DNA of 64,000 nt from contig NZ_JAVHJP010000004.1 of assembly GCF_031020795.1 (NCBI RefSeq), positions 486,638-550,637 on the forward strand, written 5' to 3'. The translations under genes were made by a program, and so were the position numbers. Shown here in pieces: positions 61,686 through 64,000 of this stretch. The first letter of the stretch is position 1. Each line of letters begins with the position of its first letter. Under the pieces are notes generated by a model. The model did no database searches and was not told where the DNA came from. It saw nothing but the letters and a program-made list of their open reading frames with translations. Source of the DNA: Hydrogenophaga pseudoflava (lineage in GTDB: Bacteria > Pseudomonadota > Gammaproteobacteria > Burkholderiales > Burkholderiaceae_C).

Positions 61686-63332
61686 CTACCGCGGCTCAGG
61701 GCGTTTGATGAACTGGGATGCACCCGGGCGGACCGGCATGGGCTGCGGGGCACGCGGCACTTCCCGGGCGGCCACTTCGATCACGGGCTGCCCCGGAGGG
61801 CGGACGCCGGGTGGCGGCACGGCGTACACCGGCGTGGCCTCCGGGTGGTCGGGGGGCAAGGTCGTCGTTGCCTGGTGCGTGGCTGACGACGGGTTGGCGG
61901 CGTAGGTCTCTTGAGCGGTCGATGCGACGTGGCTTGGGGTACTGTTCTTCGCCATCCCTCTTTGCGCTGCGGTCGAGTTGTTTGGCAGAGTCTGGCTGTG
62001 CGGCAAGCCACTCTGGAATCGTGTGTCGTTGGCCATGCCGAGCACCGAGCGCTGTCCGATGGCGGGGGAGCCATCGCCAAAACGTTGTGCTGTTGCCGCC
62101 TGTTGAGCGCCGATGTGTTGCATGGCCTGGTAGTTAAGGGTTTGATTGCCAGCCGTGAGCGAAGGTGCCGCCGACGTCGCATGGGCCGAAGGGCCGTACT
62201 GGCCTTGTTCCAACCGCTGCTCGTGGTTGGTGTGCTGCAGGGCCGTGCTTGATGGGCTTGCGTTGGATGCGGGTGCCCCGGCACCGCCCCCTGGTTTTGT
62301 CATGGCATTCATGCCCTGTGCCGCGAGATGCATGGCGGCGCCGAAATAAGTCATGACGATGACGGGCACCGCGGCGATCAGGGCAGTGAAGAAGGCCCCC
62401 ATCATCGCCAGTCGGGTCAGACCGCCGCCCACGTCGATGGACGCATCCGCGCCGCTGAGGTTTTCCGTGAGCACCGACACCAGAATCGCCCGGAACGTAC
62501 CCGGGTCCATCTGGTTGACCAGCATCGACAGGAAGACCCGGAAGCCATATTGCGACATCGCCTGCAGCGCAATCACGGCGACGATGCTCAGCGCCGCCAT
62601 CGCAAAGAAGATCGACAGCAGGTACTTCACCCACTGCCAGAACAGCGCGTTGGTTTTCTCGAACAGGATGAAGAACAGAAACACCGGCGACAGCATGATG
62701 CCGAACACAATCGCCACCCGCGCCATCAGCAGCAGTGACGCTGCAGCGACTGCTGGGCCGCCCTGACCCAGCCAGCCCGCGGTGAGCGTGTTGCTGCCGC
62801 CCAGGGTGGCGACGTGGCCCAGGCCCTTGCCCGTGACGTCCTGCACGACAAGATCAATCAGCGCCGTCGCAGCGATGTTGAAGTCGATCAGATCGTCGAT
62901 GGGCGTGCTTGTGCCCGTCAGGAAGTACGCGATGGCCTCCTGGAAGCCCGTCACCTGCTCGGTGATCCACGGCGTGTTGGCCAGCGTCAGAGAGATCAAG
63001 GACAGGATCAGCACGATCTTGGCCGCCTGGAAACCCAGTTCCAGGATGGGCGTGCGCATGGTGCCGTTGATGATCTTGAACCCCTGCACCATGACCCACA
63101 TCGTGACGAAGATTGACGACATCACGCCAATCACCTTGGCCAGTTCGCGGGCAGCCCCATGCTGGTAGATGCCCTGCAACTGGTCCTCGATCACGTACTC
63201 GCGCAAGCGGCAATAGAAAGACGCGTCGTTCAACGCGTCCTGGTAATGCGTGGGCAAGCCGGAGAACACCTCCGCCTGCTCCATGAAGTTGCTGATGAAG
63301 TTGGCTGCGTCCAGCGCCGTGCAATCTGCCAT
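61686..63332 (-). CDS. VirB6/TrbL-like type IV secretion protein
   Basis: A 548-residue protein. The N-terminal 345 residues hold about six membrane helices (for example IFVTMWVMVQGFKIING, ILSLISLTLANTPWIT, LLLMARVAIVFGIMLSPVFL), the VirB6 layout, with a periplasmic segment around the conserved LTRLAMMGAFF. The remaining 200 residues form a Gln/Ser/Pro/Thr-rich tail ending APQPMPVRPGASQF. VirB6 forms the inner-membrane pore of a conjugation or effector-delivery channel. GC content drops here relative to the rest of the window, consistent with mobile origin. The VirB5-like frame lies 30 bp upstream. Confidence 0.88.
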   Translation of the reverse strand: MADCTALDAANFISNFMEQAEVFSGLPTHYQDALNDASFYCRLREYVIEDQLQGIYQHGAARELAKVIGVMSSIFVTMWVMVQGFKIINGTMRTPILELGFQAAKIVLILSLISLTLANTPWITEQVTGFQEAIAYFLTGTSTPIDDLIDFNIAATALIDLVVQDVTGKGLGHVATLGGSNTLTAGWLGQGGPAVAAASLLLMARVAIVFGIMLSPVFLFFILFEKTNALFWQWVKYLLSIFFAMAALSIVAVIALQAMSQYGFRVFLSMLVNQMDPGTFRAILVSVLTENLSGADASIDVGGGLTRLAMMGAFFTALIAAVPVIVMTYFGAAMHLAAQGMNAMTKPGGGAGAPASNASPSSTALQHTNHEQRLEQGQYGPSAHATSAAPSLTAGNQTLNYQAMQHIGAQQAATAQRFGDGSPAIGQRSVLGMANDTRFQSGLPHSQTLPNNSTAAQRGMAKNSTPSHVASTAQETYAANPSSATHQATTTLPPDHPEATPVYAVPPPGVRPPGQPVIEVAAREVPRAPQPMPVRPGASQFIKRPEPR

Positions 63333-63362
63333 GTGTCCTCCCCCAGGCGTTGTCGCCCCTGT

Positions 63363-63707
63363 TTATTGATTCTCAAATGGGCTGTTCATGTTGATGACCC
63401 GGAAGGCGGGCGCCCTGGCGGCGGGCCGCTCGCCCCCAGCCTCGTCGTTGACCGGCGGCTTGCTCACCGTGGACTCCCTGGCCTCGTTCATCTGCACGGC
63501 ATACAGCTCATCGCGCTGCTTGTAGGCCTGCATCAATCCCTGCATGCGCGCCGCCTCGCCGAGCATCAGTGCCTGACGGGCCTGGATTTCGGTCTGGAAG
63601 CGCTGGAGCTGACCAGCCTCGCTCTCGACGCCGCGGGAGTCATCGAGTAGCTTCTTGATGGCCTCCAAGTGCTTGTTCATCTTGTCCAGATGAATGTCGT
63701 ACTGCAT
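63363..63707 (-). CDS. VirB5-like type IV secretion protein, 5' end defective or incomplete
   Basis: A 114-residue coiled-coil protein from ATG 63707, rich in Gln, Glu and Leu (HLEAIKKLLDDSRGVESEAG, QTEIQARQALMLGEAARMQG). Its C-terminal style and position just upstream of virB6 match VirB5, the minor pilus-tip protein. The same frame stays open and protein-like upstream to 63935 (LEIAAEEKEKYIKTLASCGE, KINAKYFDACIGRRKLAINS) but meets a TGA at 63936-63938 and has no ATG, GTG or TTG start and no signal peptide. It is therefore probably the 3' part of a broken gene, or the true start needs a frameshift. A pseudogene status is plausible. Confidence 0.6.
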   Translation of the reverse strand: MQYDIHLDKMNKHLEAIKKLLDDSRGVESEAGQLQRFQTEIQARQALMLGEAARMQGLMQAYKQRDELYAVQMNEARESTVSKPPVNDEAGGERPAARAPAFRVINMNSPFENQ

Positions 63708-64000
63708 CAGGGAATTGATTGCCAGCTTGCGCCGGCCGATGCAGGCATCAAAGTACTTGGCATTGATTTTGCGTTCGCCGCAGCTGGCCAGGGTTTTGAT
63801 GTACTTCTCCTTTTCTTCGGCGGCGATTTCGAGTTCGTGGAAGGCTCTGCTGGTGGCTGCGAGGTCTCTTTGTAATTCGGCATCTTGTGGGCCGGTAATT
63901 CTCAGGGTCTTGTTGATTTTCTTTAGGGACGCGCTTCAAAACCCCGGGCAACTGCCCTGTTGCTAAAGGCACGGCATTGGCACGATGGCGGGCATGACAC

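Noticed and set aside
63748..63972. A 74-codon Arg/Gln-rich minus-strand frame near the right edge
   Set aside because: It overlaps, in another frame, the protein-like upstream part of the VirB5-like sequence and looks like a shadow of it.
1..64000. CRISPR arrays, insertion sequences, rRNA operons and prophage genes
   Set aside because: None seen: no regularly spaced repeats, no transposase or phage structural proteins, no rRNA-like sequence.

Overview
The window is high-GC, densely packed DNA from a betaproteobacterium, most likely Burkholderiales/Comamonadaceae. This rests on the Bug-type tricarboxylate receptor, the tandem TAXI-family proteins, the 4-guanidinobutyrate/GABA operon with a MocR regulator, many ATGA/GTGA gene overlaps and the very high GC at third codon positions. 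The species cannot be named from the sequence alone.

Layout. 1-2986: glycine cleavage operon gcvT-gcvH-gcvP (gcvP runs off the left edge) behind a tandem glycine riboswitch, minus strand. 3047-11132: an unknown protein, a large GT-C-like membrane protein, a P-loop kinase with two overlapping TAXI-family membrane proteins, and ETF-ubiquinone oxidoreductase with a clear terminator. 11272-17763: an SDR/EamA/thioesterase operon, an AhpD-family pair, a Bug receptor, a PAS-LuxR regulator divergent from scoAB with a perfect palindrome between them, and tRNA-Gly(CCC). 17940-23454: a Sel1-repeat protein, histidine kinase and response regulator with overlapping genes, followed by a DUF3047-like secreted protein and a DUF1097-like membrane protein.

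23489-36256: an eleven-gene minus-strand operon that appears to take up and degrade 4-guanidinobutyrate or a related compound. An ABC transporter (ATPase, two permeases, two binding proteins) would import it, guanidinobutyrase would release urea and GABA, GabT would make succinic semialdehyde, and GabD would make succinate. A divergent MocR/GabR-type regulator and repeated motifs control it. A CaiB-type CoA-transferase, a GNAT acetyltransferase and a small cupin ride along. 36338-48352: housekeeping and mixed genes (alaS, an RluA-type pseudouridine synthase, a small lipoprotein, trmB, a LivK-type receptor, gluQRS, a renalase-like oxidoreductase, LysR-pirin-flavodoxin, a DUF599-like protein, a PAP2 phosphatase).

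48519-61144: the most notable region, a tightly coupled 15-gene plus-strand operon. It encodes two acyl carrier proteins, two ketosynthases, a chain-length-factor-like protein, two dehydratase-like hotdog proteins, a ketoreductase, an acyl-ACP ligase, an LpxL-like acyltransferase, a LolA-like carrier, an MMPL exporter and a methyltransferase, plus an alpha/beta hydrolase and a NodB-type deacetylase. There is no enoyl reductase, as in aryl-polyene/xanthomonadin-type clusters. However, no aromatic-starter enzyme, glycosyltransferase or phosphopantetheinyl transferase is visible, so it may be a variant system. A secreted cysteine-containing protein follows.

61686-64000: lower-GC minus-strand DNA with a VirB6-like type IV secretion protein and a VirB5-like gene whose reading frame lacks a proper start. 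This is the edge of a conjugative element or its remnant.
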